Below, in pieces: positions 25,626-34,198 of a stretch of 64,000 nucleotides of DNA; position 1 is the first letter of the stretch, and each line of letters opens with the position of its first letter. This DNA is from Pseudoalteromonas sp. Scap06. Lineage in GTDB: Bacteria; Pseudomonadota; Gammaproteobacteria; Enterobacterales; Alteromonadaceae. A program made the translations under genes and the position numbers. The notes under the pieces were generated by a model. It saw nothing but the letters and a program-made list of their open reading frames with translations. It did no database searches and was not told the origin of the DNA. The DNA is taken from contig NZ_CP041331.1 in the NCBI RefSeq assembly GCF_013394165.1, positions 372,001 through 436,000 on the forward strand, given 5' to 3'.

Positions 25626-26836
25626 TAAATCTTCCTTTTTATTCCAGACTTTGCCCGTTCTTTAATATTTGTTTGAATATATATTTGATCGGTTGTGGCT
25701 ATTTTTGCGTGGCCTAAATCTTCAGATAAATGTTTTAAAGGTCGAGTTTGTGCGTCATGCGTTGCACCGGTATGTCGAAGCCAATGTGCAGTGGCCGCTT
25801 CTAATTGTTCCGCGTCATCTTTAAAGCCATCATCAAGTAATGACTGCTGAGCAATATCAAAACTTTGTTGTACTAAACGTCGAATTTGTCTTACTGTCAT
25901 ACCACCTTGGCCACGAATTTTATGCACTAACGGGTCGGATTCGTCAACACGGGGCAGGGCAGGTAAACCACGGTATAACCGATAACGTTTTAAATACTCA
26001 AGAAAATCATCACTTAAAGTTACATCTCGTAATTTATTACCCTTACCCATTATACGTAAAAACCAAAAGCCATCGTTATCTTGCCAAAAATGAGACATAA
26101 CAGGTGACCATTGTGGACGTTCTGATAATTCTGATATACGTAAATATAATCCTTTTAAACAGGCGAGGGTAAAAAGGTTTCTTTCATACTCTGGTTTTTG
26201 TTCGCACAGATCACGCGTTACACCAAATACGTATTCCCATTGAATATCGCTTAATGTATCGGGAATTTGTATTTGTGATTGTACAACCAAGTAGGGGCTA
26301 TTTTTCTTAACCACAGGTACAAAGTTAGCGAAGGTTTTTTCTTCTAAAATAGCGAACTTGTAAAATACATTAAGTGCAGTAAACATTGCGGATAATGTTT
26401 GCTGACTCGCAATAGATTCTTTTTGCATGAAAGGGCGCCAATTTTGGTTTAACCGACGTACTCCTTGCTCATCTTTATAGCGCCACTGCACCGAAGTTGA
26501 TGCCCACTTTTTATCCGGCTCGACCATAAAATCAACATACGCCTCAATATCTTCACGCTTTAAATCGAATACTGATTTTTCAGCTATAAGCCATGACCAC
26601 AAATAAAATCGTTCTAATTCATTGCGAAAACGACTATAAGTTGCTTCTGATTTTCGGCCATAAACATATAAAAACTGGTATAAAAAATTTAGATCGGCCT
26701 TTGATTCAGTTACAGTCAAGCTGACTTGCTGTATAAAAGAGGCTAGTTCTGGATATTCTGATTGCAGTGTATTATCTTCAAGATGAGCTATTTGATAACG
26801 TAATTGTTTTAATGTATCGACCAGAGCAACAAGCAT
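25625..26836 (-). CDS. Tyrosine site-specific recombinase (orphan integrase)
   Basis: 403 residues. The N-terminal half is a SAM-like core-binding region (TYSRFRNELERFYLWSWLI). The C-terminal catalytic domain shows the box I Arg in LYLRISELSE, the HWLRHTGATH motif, GHAKIATTDQIYIQTN with the nucleophile Tyr, and a short basic tail. It is larger than XerC/D. I see no attachment repeats, tRNA or cargo to define an integrated element. The downstream antiporter gene is fused to its stop (TAATG). A dif-like palindrome lies 49 bases upstream of its start. Confidence 0.88.
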   Translation of the reverse strand: MLVALVDTLKQLRYQIAHLEDNTLQSEYPELASFIQQVSLTVTESKADLNFLYQFLYVYGRKSEATYSRFRNELERFYLWSWLIAEKSVFDLKREDIEAYVDFMVEPDKKWASTSVQWRYKDEQGVRRLNQNWRPFMQKESIASQQTLSAMFTALNVFYKFAILEEKTFANFVPVVKKNSPYLVVQSQIQIPDTLSDIQWEYVFGVTRDLCEQKPEYERNLFTLACLKGLYLRISELSERPQWSPVMSHFWQDNDGFWFLRIMGKGNKLRDVTLSDDFLEYLKRYRLYRGLPALPRVDESDPLVHKIRGQGGMTVRQIRRLVQQSFDIAQQSLLDDGFKDDAEQLEAATAHWLRHTGATHDAQTRPLKHLSEDLGHAKIATTDQIYIQTNIKERAKSGIKRKI

Positions 26837-26884
26837 AATAGTAAAATATATAAGAAAATAATAGACTTATAGATTAACCTTAAA

Positions 26885-26908
26885 GTCCGATACTGTCTAG
26901 TATTGGAC
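26885..26908. other. dif-like palindrome next to the integrase
   Basis: GTCCGATAC and GTATTGGAC form 9-base arms with one mismatch around a 6-base centre, TGTCTA. Arms of this size around a 6-base spacer match XerCD-type core sites, and the centre resembles that of dif (TGTATA). It may be the recombination target of the neighbouring integrase, or an operator in the divergent promoter region. Confidence 0.4.
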
Positions 26909-26976
26909 ATAACGAAATTTTGATATTTATGCTAAATGCAGATTTATTAACCATATACCTTATTAAAGGAAAAATC

Positions 26977-27540
26977 ATGAAAAAATTACTTCTGTTGAGC
27001 ATGTTAGTTATTAGCGTTTTATTAGTAGGTTGCGCTACTACAGGCAGTGCTTCTCCTGGAGAAAAACGTGCTTTAGTACAAAGTATGAAATCGAATACAT
27101 TAACTGCTTTATACGAAAAAAAACCAGATGTTAAAACTCAAATTGCAAACTCTGCCGGTTATGCTGTATTTGATAATGCCAATGTAAACGTTATTTTAGC
27201 CAGTTTTGGTGGTGGGTACGGTGTAGTAAAAAATAACCTAACCGGAAAATCTACCTATATGAATATGGGCGAAGCTGGTTTAGGCTTAGGTTTAGGTGTT
27301 AAAGATTTCAATATTGTGATGGTTTTTCACGATCAAGCAGCGTTAAATAGATTTATTAAACATGGTTGGGCGTTCGGTGGTAATGCCGATGCTGCTGCAA
27401 AATACCAAGATAAAGGTGGCGCTTTAGTTGCCGAAGCTCTTGCTGACCAAGTTACTGTTTACTCTTTAACCGAAAGTGGCCTTGCACTGCAAGCTGTTTT
27501 AAAAGGCACTAAATTTTGGGTAGATTCTGAGCTAAACTAA
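26977..27540 (+). CDS. SYLF/YSC84-domain lipoprotein
   Basis: 187 residues from the ATG at 26977, which has AAAGGA at the right distance; an upstream ATG at 26920 adds an unlikely leader. The signal peptide ends in LVGCATT, a lipobox. The rest is a single SYLF (Ysc84) domain: NSAGYAVFDNANVNV, FGGGYGVV and a glycine-rich GEAGLGLGLGVKDFN. SYLF domains bind phosphoinositides in eukaryotes; in bacteria the proteins are probably anchored at the outer membrane, with lipid binding presumed. Confidence 0.88.
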   Translation: MKKLLLLSMLVISVLLVGCATTGSASPGEKRALVQSMKSNTLTALYEKKPDVKTQIANSAGYAVFDNANVNVILASFGGGYGVVKNNLTGKSTYMNMGEAGLGLGLGVKDFNIVMVFHDQAALNRFIKHGWAFGGNADAAAKYQDKGGALVAEALADQVTVYSLTESGLALQAVLKGTKFWVDSELN

Positions 27541-27559
27541 GCTATCAAAACCCTATCAT

Positions 27560-27597
27560 AAGTGGGCTAGTTTTATGGATTACGCCCACTTTAATTT
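27560..27597 (+). terminator. Possible terminator after SYLF gene
   Basis: AAGTGGGC and GCCCACTT pair across a 16-base loop and are followed by TTAATTTAATT. The loop is larger than usual, so termination is only probable. Confidence 0.5.
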
Positions 27598-27638
27598 AAT
27601 TCACTCAATTTAACATAACGTAATTTATGGGTAGTTAA

Positions 27639-27760
27639 CTATCAGCTATCAGCTATCAGCTATCAGCTATCAGCTATCAGCTATCAGCTATCAGCTATCA
27701 GCTATCAGCTATCAGCTATCAGCTATCAGCTATCAGCTATCAGCTATCAGCTATCAGCTA
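27639..27760. repeat. Heptanucleotide minisatellite, about 17 copies of CTATCAG
   Basis: 122 bases of uninterrupted, perfect 7-base repeats in a 460-base gap without genes (27541-28000). The array is open in all three plus frames but no start codon leads into it, and it contains stops on the minus strand, so it is almost certainly non-coding. Perfect copies indicate recent slippage. The following 240 bases are AT-rich with nothing recognisable. Confidence 0.97.
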
Positions 27761-28000
27761 AAATAATTTTACGCTTATAGAATCCAATATACGATGTTTA
27801 TTATTCTCTTTTCATTTTTTAACGAATAGCAGAAAACATGTATAAAACATTTAAAGCATAAAATAAAACTTAGAACACTTATTTATCTGACCTAAAAAAC
27901 CAGCTTTTAAATATAATTAAAACTTAAACACTTTAATATAAAGGCTTACACTCTTTCATTTATATCACTTGAGATGGTTATTTTAATTTTTAAAGTTAAA

Positions 28001-29047
28001 TTAGTTATATAACTTCAAATCAAAGTTATCAGCATTTAATTTATTATCAAACGCTTCAGCTAATTTCTCAGTTTCACTAAACACGGTGTTCCAATATTTA
28101 ATACGAGTGTCTGCATCAAGATCGGTAAAGTCGTTTCTGTCTGGAATTTTTCCATAAGGTAAGCCGGCTATAAATTCTTTTGATGGGGTGATCATCACAA
28201 CGTTGTCGTAATTTTGTGGTGCTACTTTACGTTTTAAGTTTTTATCAAACCACCCTGCTTTTGGCTCGCTATTAAAATGCGGATACAAAATTAAACCTGG
28301 ATTATTAATTTTTAAATCAAAGTGGTAGTCAATTATTCCGCCATCGCGGTAAATTCCTGGTGGCGAACCGGCAATATTTTTTATACCTTGCATTACTAGT
28401 GGTATAGAGCCCGATGCCAATAAGGCATCTTTCAAATTTGTTTGAGTAAGTTCAATGTTTTGTGTTTTAAACTTATAACTGTCGGTAATACTTAAATTAC
28501 TATTGGGCGCGCCAAAAATAAAACGCTCGTACTGAGCGCCTAATAATTTACGATTAACGCGGTTAAGCATATAACTTTTTGATAAACCCAAAAGCTGTAT
28601 TAACTTATGTTCGCTGGCAATAAACCCGTTAGATTTTGCGACAATAAAATGCGCTTTAAAAACAGGATTATTTATAATTTCAGTAACGCCATCATCACCA
28701 AATACATCATCTAATAATGCGCGGGCTTTTAGTGTAATTTCAGCGGGCGTTGGTTTATTACTAGAATATCGGGTTTGTGAATACGATTTTGCTAACCGCT
28801 TAATGGCTGCAACTGGATCGTTTTGTGCAAAACAGGCTGAACGAAAAGCCCCAGCAGATGAGCCAATTAAATTAAGCGGTTGGGTGCGATGTTTAAAAAA
28901 TTCGCCAAATATATATTTGTCTAAACCAAATAAGGTAAACCATTTAGGGCCACCACTTGCCCCTAAAAAAGAGGTAAAAATCTCGGGTTTAAAACCTTGT
29001 TCGTTTATTATTTTTGCTGCAGTTTTACCCGCATAAATGTCGATCAT
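28001..29047 (-). CDS. Patatin-like phospholipase
   Basis: 348 residues. The N-terminal LGASGGPKW is a likely oxyanion region, GSSAGAF (about 62-68) carries the nucleophile Ser, and YRDGGIIDYH holds the Asp of the Ser-Asp dyad, all in the expected order for patatin-type lipases. No signal peptide is seen, so it is probably cytoplasmic or peripheral. It differs from the second patatin gene at 35116. Its ATG at 29047 follows a weak ribosome-binding site. No operon partner. Confidence 0.85.
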   Translation of the reverse strand: MIDIYAGKTAAKIINEQGFKPEIFTSFLGASGGPKWFTLFGLDKYIFGEFFKHRTQPLNLIGSSAGAFRSACFAQNDPVAAIKRLAKSYSQTRYSSNKPTPAEITLKARALLDDVFGDDGVTEIINNPVFKAHFIVAKSNGFIASEHKLIQLLGLSKSYMLNRVNRKLLGAQYERFIFGAPNSNLSITDSYKFKTQNIELTQTNLKDALLASGSIPLVMQGIKNIAGSPPGIYRDGGIIDYHFDLKINNPGLILYPHFNSEPKAGWFDKNLKRKVAPQNYDNVVMITPSKEFIAGLPYGKIPDRNDFTDLDADTRIKYWNTVFSETEKLAEAFDNKLNADNFDLKLYN

Positions 29048-29139
29048 CTAAAAATACTACCTGTAGAGTCGCAGTTTAATGTTGTTAAAGCCAAATTTAA
29101 AAATGAATACTTATGCAACAACAAGTTTAAACTTTAATC

Positions 29140-30546
29140 TTAATCCCAAATTCCGTCTTCACATTTGCCCTGCACTTTTACGTTTTTTACCTTAAACTCA
29201 GGCTCTATGCCTTTGTCTCTTTGTGCGTGGTAGTCGTTAGTAACAGACAAAATAGTCGGTGTGAGTAGTATAATAGCGATTACGTTTACTACTGTCATTA
29301 ACCCTAGAGCAATATCAGCTAAATCCCATACTTGTTTTAAGGTGGCTGATGCGCCCCACAACATCATTGATAAATAAAGCAAAGTATAAATACTGCGCCC
29401 TACTTTGTTATCGAGCTTAAATAAGTGGAGGTTACTTTCGGCGTAGGCGTAGTTAGCAACTACCGAGGTAAAAGCAAATAAAGTAATGGCAGCGGCTACA
29501 AAATACACGCCGCCTTGCGCTAAGTGTGAGGTCATAGCGCTTTGTGTTAAGCGTATGCCTTCCATTTCACCGCTTATATCTATATCGGCCAATAAAATAA
29601 TAACCGCGGTACAACTGCACAATACGATGGTATCGAAAAACACCCCTAACATTTGTATGTAGCCTTGTGTCGCTGGGTGGTTTGGCATTGGACTGGCACT
29701 AGCCGATGCATGCGGCACACTTCCCGCGCCAGCCTCATTAGAATATAAACCGCGTTGTATACCATTTTTAATGGCTGCACCCATGGCGCCTGCACCAGCT
29801 TCTTGCAAGCCAAACGCTGATAAAAATATATCTTTAAGCATGGCAGGTACTTGGGTGAAGTTAATCAGTGTAATTACTACAGCAACAAGCACAAACACGA
29901 TGCCCATAACAGGCACTACTCGCTCGGCGAATCGGGCAATGGCTTTAAAGCCACCTAAAATAATAGAGCCTGCTAAAAGTGTGATCACAACACCTGAGTA
30001 AAAAGTGGGTATTTCAAATGCGTAATTTAGTGCATCAGTAATGGTGTTGGTTTGCATGGCGCTAAAGGTAAAGCCGTAACCTAAAAACAAACAGGCGGCA
30101 AACACAATAGCAAATGCACGACTGCCTAAGCCTTGTTGAATATAATACGCAGGGCCACCTCTGAATTCGCCATTGCTGTCGCGAATTTTATATACCTGGC
30201 CTAAAATACTTTCTGCAAATCCGGTTGCCATACCTAGTATAGCAATAACCCACATCCAAAAAATGGCACCGCTACCACCGAGTGATATAGCCACAGCCAC
30301 ACCGGCTAAATTACCTGTGCCTACTCGAGCACACAGCCCAGTACAGAGCGCTTGAAATGATGAAATATCGTTTTTATTACACTTACTACTGCCTTTTAGC
30401 AGGCTAAACATGTGCTTAAATTTAACTAATTGAATTGCTTTTAAGCGTACTGAAAACCATATTCCGGTAAATAGGAGAATGTAAATAAGTACTTGCCCTT
30501 CGCCCCATAAAAGGCCATTGACACTTTTTACTACGATATCGAACAT
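29140..30546 (-). CDS. Alanine/glycine:cation symporter (AgcS family)
   Basis: 468 residues with about eleven membrane helices. AgcS signatures are NLAGVAVAISLGGSGAIFW, GPAYYIQQGLG and GLYSNEAGAGSVPHA. The family imports alanine, glycine or related amino acids with Na+. It lies 126 bases downstream of the ctlX gene on the same strand, with a small stem (about 30631-30652) but no clear terminator between, so it may be the transport arm of the ornithine/citrulline cluster. Confidence 0.92.
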   Translation of the reverse strand: MFDIVVKSVNGLLWGEGQVLIYILLFTGIWFSVRLKAIQLVKFKHMFSLLKGSSKCNKNDISSFQALCTGLCARVGTGNLAGVAVAISLGGSGAIFWMWVIAILGMATGFAESILGQVYKIRDSNGEFRGGPAYYIQQGLGSRAFAIVFAACLFLGYGFTFSAMQTNTITDALNYAFEIPTFYSGVVITLLAGSIILGGFKAIARFAERVVPVMGIVFVLVAVVITLINFTQVPAMLKDIFLSAFGLQEAGAGAMGAAIKNGIQRGLYSNEAGAGSVPHASASASPMPNHPATQGYIQMLGVFFDTIVLCSCTAVIILLADIDISGEMEGIRLTQSAMTSHLAQGGVYFVAAAITLFAFTSVVANYAYAESNLHLFKLDNKVGRSIYTLLYLSMMLWGASATLKQVWDLADIALGLMTVVNVIAIILLTPTILSVTNDYHAQRDKGIEPEFKVKNVKVQGKCEDGIWD

Positions 30547-30672
30547 GGGCTAATCCTTTTGTATTTATTATGTTTTTACTCAGCGAGTAGTTGAGTAATT
30601 TGCATTTAATAATGCATGTTAGCCATAGCTTAGCGGAGCTAAGCTGCCTTAGAATGTTGACTTAGAGGTAGG

Positions 30673-31584
30673 TTATTTACTTTGCAGGTGTATACCCGCA
30701 ATCATGCATCTAACCGAACCTCCCGCCGACTCTATGGTTGGTATAGGTAACGGAACAAGTTTAGCTGTTTTTTGTATTGCTGCTTTTTGCTCGGTTGTAA
30801 GTGCATTAAACGCCGTTTGTGAGAGGGCTAAAATACGACCATTTGTACCTTGTAGCTCTATTGCATTGCCGCAAAAGCTATTTATTTGCTCATTAGTTAA
30901 GTTTATTACTTCTAAATGGCTTTGTATAAAATGGCTAGTTAATTGTTTGTGCTGACTATTTGGCACCATATTTAAGCTGATCATGGCAAACTGTGTGGCT
31001 ACACACATCAATACATTAGTATGATAAACCGCAGTACCTTGCTCATCGTAGGCGTTAAACACAACAGGTTTTAGCTTTAATTGCTCGCATACTGTATTAA
31101 CTACAGCTTTATTAGTGCGCTTCGATTCTACTGCATAAGCAAGCTTATGGGGGTGGTCAATAACAAGCGAACCTGTACCTTCTAGAAATGCATTTTCTTT
31201 CGATAAAAATGAATAATCAGTCACAGAAAACACTTTATAGTGATTAGTCAAAAAATCAATAATATCTTTTCGATATTCTAACCTTCTGTTTTCTGCGTAC
31301 ATTGGGTACATAACTAGCTCGCCACTTTGATGGGTAGAAAACCAATTATTTGGAAACACAGAATCGGGCGTGTGCGTATGTTCGTCTTCAAAAAGATGAA
31401 CTGTTACGCCCTCGTTTTGTAATAATTTGACCGCATTAGTTACTTCGTCAAAGGCAAGCTGACTCTGGTTTTGTGAGTTGCAGGTACTTTGAAACGTATT
31501 GTCTAACATAGTTTGTGGGTTAGATGTAAAGTGATGCGGGCGCACCATCACCACCGCTGTCGGTGCTTGCTTTATGTGGCTCAT
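30673..31584 (-). CDS. ctlX: Amidinotransferase/deiminase-family hydrolase (CtlX-like)
   Basis: 303 residues of the guanidino-group modifying superfamily. Visible core elements are SVFPNNWFSTH, EGTGSLVIDH (acidic residue), YHTNVLMCV (catalytic His) and a near C-terminal GGSVRCMIAGIH (catalytic Cys). This set fits the proteins called citrulline utilisation hydrolase CtlX or arginine deiminase-related. Its ATG overlaps the stop of the ornithine cyclodeaminase gene (ATGA), so citrulline to ornithine to proline is a reasonable local pathway. The substrate is inferred. Confidence 0.82.
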   Translation of the reverse strand: MSHIKQAPTAVVMVRPHHFTSNPQTMLDNTFQSTCNSQNQSQLAFDEVTNAVKLLQNEGVTVHLFEDEHTHTPDSVFPNNWFSTHQSGELVMYPMYAENRRLEYRKDIIDFLTNHYKVFSVTDYSFLSKENAFLEGTGSLVIDHPHKLAYAVESKRTNKAVVNTVCEQLKLKPVVFNAYDEQGTAVYHTNVLMCVATQFAMISLNMVPNSQHKQLTSHFIQSHLEVINLTNEQINSFCGNAIELQGTNGRILALSQTAFNALTTEQKAAIQKTAKLVPLPIPTIESAGGSVRCMIAGIHLQSK

Positions 31585-32663
31585 GCGACTTGCTCTTGCT
31601 TAGTTGCTTTTGATGTTTGTACACTATTAAGTACCGAAAATAAATTACGCGGATCAGCTCGTTGTGTAATTAAATCAAGTAGTTCAAACTCACCCGCAAC
31701 CACCAGCGCGTCTTTAATATAAATCAGCGCGGTAAAGTCTTCGCTCGCAAAACCTACCCCATCAAAAATAGTAAGCTCGTCGTTACTTGTACGCCCAGGT
31801 GTTTGTTTATTAATTACTTTATGAAACTCGGTCACTGCAAAGTTTTCGGACATTTGCTGGATTTCGCCCTCTATTCTGGTTTGCGGCTCATACTCTACAA
31901 ACACATTTGCGCGCCCTAACAATTGCGAATCAAGCTCTGTTTTACCAGGGCAATCGCCACCAATCGCATTAATATGAACACCTTGCGGGATCATATCGCT
32001 GGTTAAAATAGCGACATTTTTTTTATCGGCTGTGCAGGTTGTAATAATGTGCGCACCTTGTACGGCTTCTTCTGCGTTATTGCATATAGTCACATTTAAA
32101 CCATAGCCACTTAAGTTGTTGTAGGCTTTTTTAGAGGCGTTTTTATCAATATCGTATAAACGAATGTGGGTAATGCCTAATACGGCTTTAAAAGCCAATG
32201 CCTGAAACTCAGACTGTGCACCATTACCAATTAATGTAAGCGTTGTTGAGTCTTTGGGTGCTAAATACTTTGCCACAAGCGCCGATGTAGCCGCTGTGCG
32301 TAAGGCCGTGAGTAAGCACATTTCGCTGATCATAACCGGATAGCCGCTATCAACATCCGATAAAATACCAAACGCGGCAACGGTTTGAAGTTCCTTAAAG
32401 GTGTTTTTTGGATGACCATTTACATATTTACAGCTAAACATTTTACCGTCGCTTACGGGCATAAGCTCTATTACGCCATCCGGAGAGTGCGCCGCATAAC
32501 GTGGCGATTTATCAAATTCGTTCCAGCGAGCAAAGTCGTGTTCTAATCTTTGGGTAAGCTCAAGCAATACGTTTTCTATTCCGACTTTAGTTATAAGTTT
32601 AGCCATTGCCTGTACGCTAACAAATGGAACACCTTGTTTTGGCTCTGCTATAAAATGACTCAT
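31581..32663 (-). CDS. Ornithine cyclodeaminase family protein
   Basis: 360 residues from the ATG at 32663, which follows GAGGTG; the frame extends to 32780 but that leader is not family-like. The Rossmann core is LTLIGNGAQSEFQALAF, with substrate-side motifs such as MISEMCLLTALRTAATSALV. The family converts ornithine to proline with release of ammonia, though some members act on alanine or other amino acids. Ornithine is favoured here because of the coupled ctlX gene. The divergent Lrp-type regulator is its likely controller. Confidence 0.88.
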   Translation of the reverse strand: MSHFIAEPKQGVPFVSVQAMAKLITKVGIENVLLELTQRLEHDFARWNEFDKSPRYAAHSPDGVIELMPVSDGKMFSCKYVNGHPKNTFKELQTVAAFGILSDVDSGYPVMISEMCLLTALRTAATSALVAKYLAPKDSTTLTLIGNGAQSEFQALAFKAVLGITHIRLYDIDKNASKKAYNNLSGYGLNVTICNNAEEAVQGAHIITTCTADKKNVAILTSDMIPQGVHINAIGGDCPGKTELDSQLLGRANVFVEYEPQTRIEGEIQQMSENFAVTEFHKVINKQTPGRTSNDELTIFDGVGFASEDFTALIYIKDALVVAGEFELLDLITQRADPRNLFSVLNSVQTSKATKQEQVA

Positions 32664-32830
32664 AAACACCTCTTTAATGACTATATAAGTTAATTGAAAT
32701 AAGTTTATAGGCCAGAGGTGACAGTTAAAATGCCAAAAGTTTATACAAATAATGTTATTTTTTAGCAAATTGCTATGCAATAAAGTACAAATTTAGTAAT
32801 TTGTAATAAACACATAACCCAAGGCGTTTT

Positions 32831-33262
32831 ATGACCCCTTACATTTACGACTCCTTAGATAACGCATTAATAGCCGAATTACGAAAAGATGGCCGCGCTT
32901 CTATTTCAGCCCTAGCCGATGTTTTAAAGGTGTCACGCGGGACGGTGCAAAATCGCTTAGACCGTTTAGTTTCATCCGGCGCTATATTAGGCTTTACGGT
33001 GCGTGTACATGAACACATAGAAACCGAGGCTGTAAGAGCAATAATGATGGTGGAAGTGGTGGGAAAATCTACATCGCAGGTAATTAAAACCCTGCGCGGC
33101 ATACCAGAGCTAACAAAGTTACATACAACCAACGGCGCTTGGGATTTAGTGGCTGAAATACAGGCTGCAAATTTAGGTGAGTTTGATGGCGTACTTAGAC
33201 AAGTGCGCGAAATAGAAGGCATTTTAAATAGCGAAACCAGTATATTATTATCATCTACTTAG
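32831..33262 (+). CDS. Lrp/AsnC-family transcriptional regulator
   Basis: 143 residues: an N-terminal HTH (ISALADVLKVSRGTVQNRLDRL, about 21-43) and a C-terminal RAM ligand-binding domain (VVGKSTSQVIKTLRGIPEL). The gene is divergent from the ornithine cyclodeaminase/ctlX unit with 167 bases between starts, the usual layout for an amino-acid-responsive regulator of that unit. The effector is not known. Confidence 0.9.
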   Translation: MTPYIYDSLDNALIAELRKDGRASISALADVLKVSRGTVQNRLDRLVSSGAILGFTVRVHEHIETEAVRAIMMVEVVGKSTSQVIKTLRGIPELTKLHTTNGAWDLVAEIQAANLGEFDGVLRQVREIEGILNSETSILLSST

Positions 33263-33337
33263 GTTTTATTAACGCCATGTTTTACTTAAAGTATTTTAGG
33301 CAATACTCGGTTTATTTATTAGGTAATGGAGTAGGCA

Positions 33338-34048
33338 ATGAATAAGCTTTCTATTCGGTATTATTCGCAAGATATAAAACGCCACCAGCACAATTACCAT
33401 CAACTTGTTTTACCCTTACACGGTGAAATTTTCATAACGTTAAATAATGACTTTAAAACAACAGTTAGTACGGGTAGTTGTATCGTTATAGAGAAAAACC
33501 TAGTGCATGCCTTTACGGCCGATGAAGCCGCACGTTTTATTGTGGCAGATTTAGACGCGCTCCCTGAAAACCTTATTAACCTTTTATACCCTAAAATCTC
33601 AATAGATAGCCGTTTATTAAGTTACTTACAGTTTATAGAGCAGCAACTGCTCGTTGTTAGCGATGAAAAGCTTACTAATTCAACCTTTGATTTATTTTAC
33701 TTATTACTTTGTAAGCAAAGCAGCCACAGTAATATTGATAAGCGAATAGATAATGTAATAACCACTGTTAAGCAAAATTTAGCCTACCCCTACACGTTAA
33801 AAGAGCTGGCCGATATAGCCTGTTTAAGCGTTACGCAATTTAAAACTGTGTTTAAAAAAAGTACCACTATGAGTGCACTGCAATATTTAACTATGTTGCG
33901 AATGCAGCACGCTCGCGCCCTTTTAACCCATTCAGACTTACCGATTGCTTTAGTAGGCGAGCGCATTGGTTATAACGATGCCTCTGCGTTTAGCCGCCGG
34001 TTTAATTTATACTTTGGGCAGCCACCTAAAGCGTTTGCAAAGCAGTAA
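33338..34048 (+). CDS. AraC-family transcriptional regulator
   Basis: 236 residues. The N-terminal half resembles a small cupin sensor (HQLVLPLHGEIFITLNN). The C-terminal 100 residues hold the double HTH of AraC proteins: TLKELADIACLSVTQFKTVFKK and IALVGERIGYNDASAFSRRF with GQPPKAF. It lies 75 bases after the Lrp-type gene in the same direction; the EamA transporter gene follows 150 bases later and is the most likely target. Confidence 0.9.
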   Translation: MNKLSIRYYSQDIKRHQHNYHQLVLPLHGEIFITLNNDFKTTVSTGSCIVIEKNLVHAFTADEAARFIVADLDALPENLINLLYPKISIDSRLLSYLQFIEQQLLVVSDEKLTNSTFDLFYLLLCKQSSHSNIDKRIDNVITTVKQNLAYPYTLKELADIACLSVTQFKTVFKKSTTMSALQYLTMLRMQHARALLTHSDLPIALVGERIGYNDASAFSRRFNLYFGQPPKAFAKQ

Positions 34049-34198
34049 TATAGATAACTTAAACACGAAATAATAAAGCAAGCTCAAGCAGAGCGTAGGT
34101 TAAATTACGTCATAGCAAACAATAACACCGTCTTTTTAGCACATTTTTAAAAAGCTACATTGATACACTCAGTAAATAGTATTTACGGAGGGTAATTA

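Noticed and set aside
25625..26836. Integrated genomic island around the tyrosine recombinase
   Set aside because: No tRNA target, direct att repeats, phage or conjugation genes, or composition shift were visible on either side.
27639..27760. CRISPR-like array
   Set aside because: The repeats are head-to-tail 7-mers with no spacers and no cas genes nearby.
30631..30652. Terminator between ctlX and the AgcS gene
   Set aside because: AGCTTAGC-N3-GCTAAGCT forms a stem, but no T-run follows on either strand.
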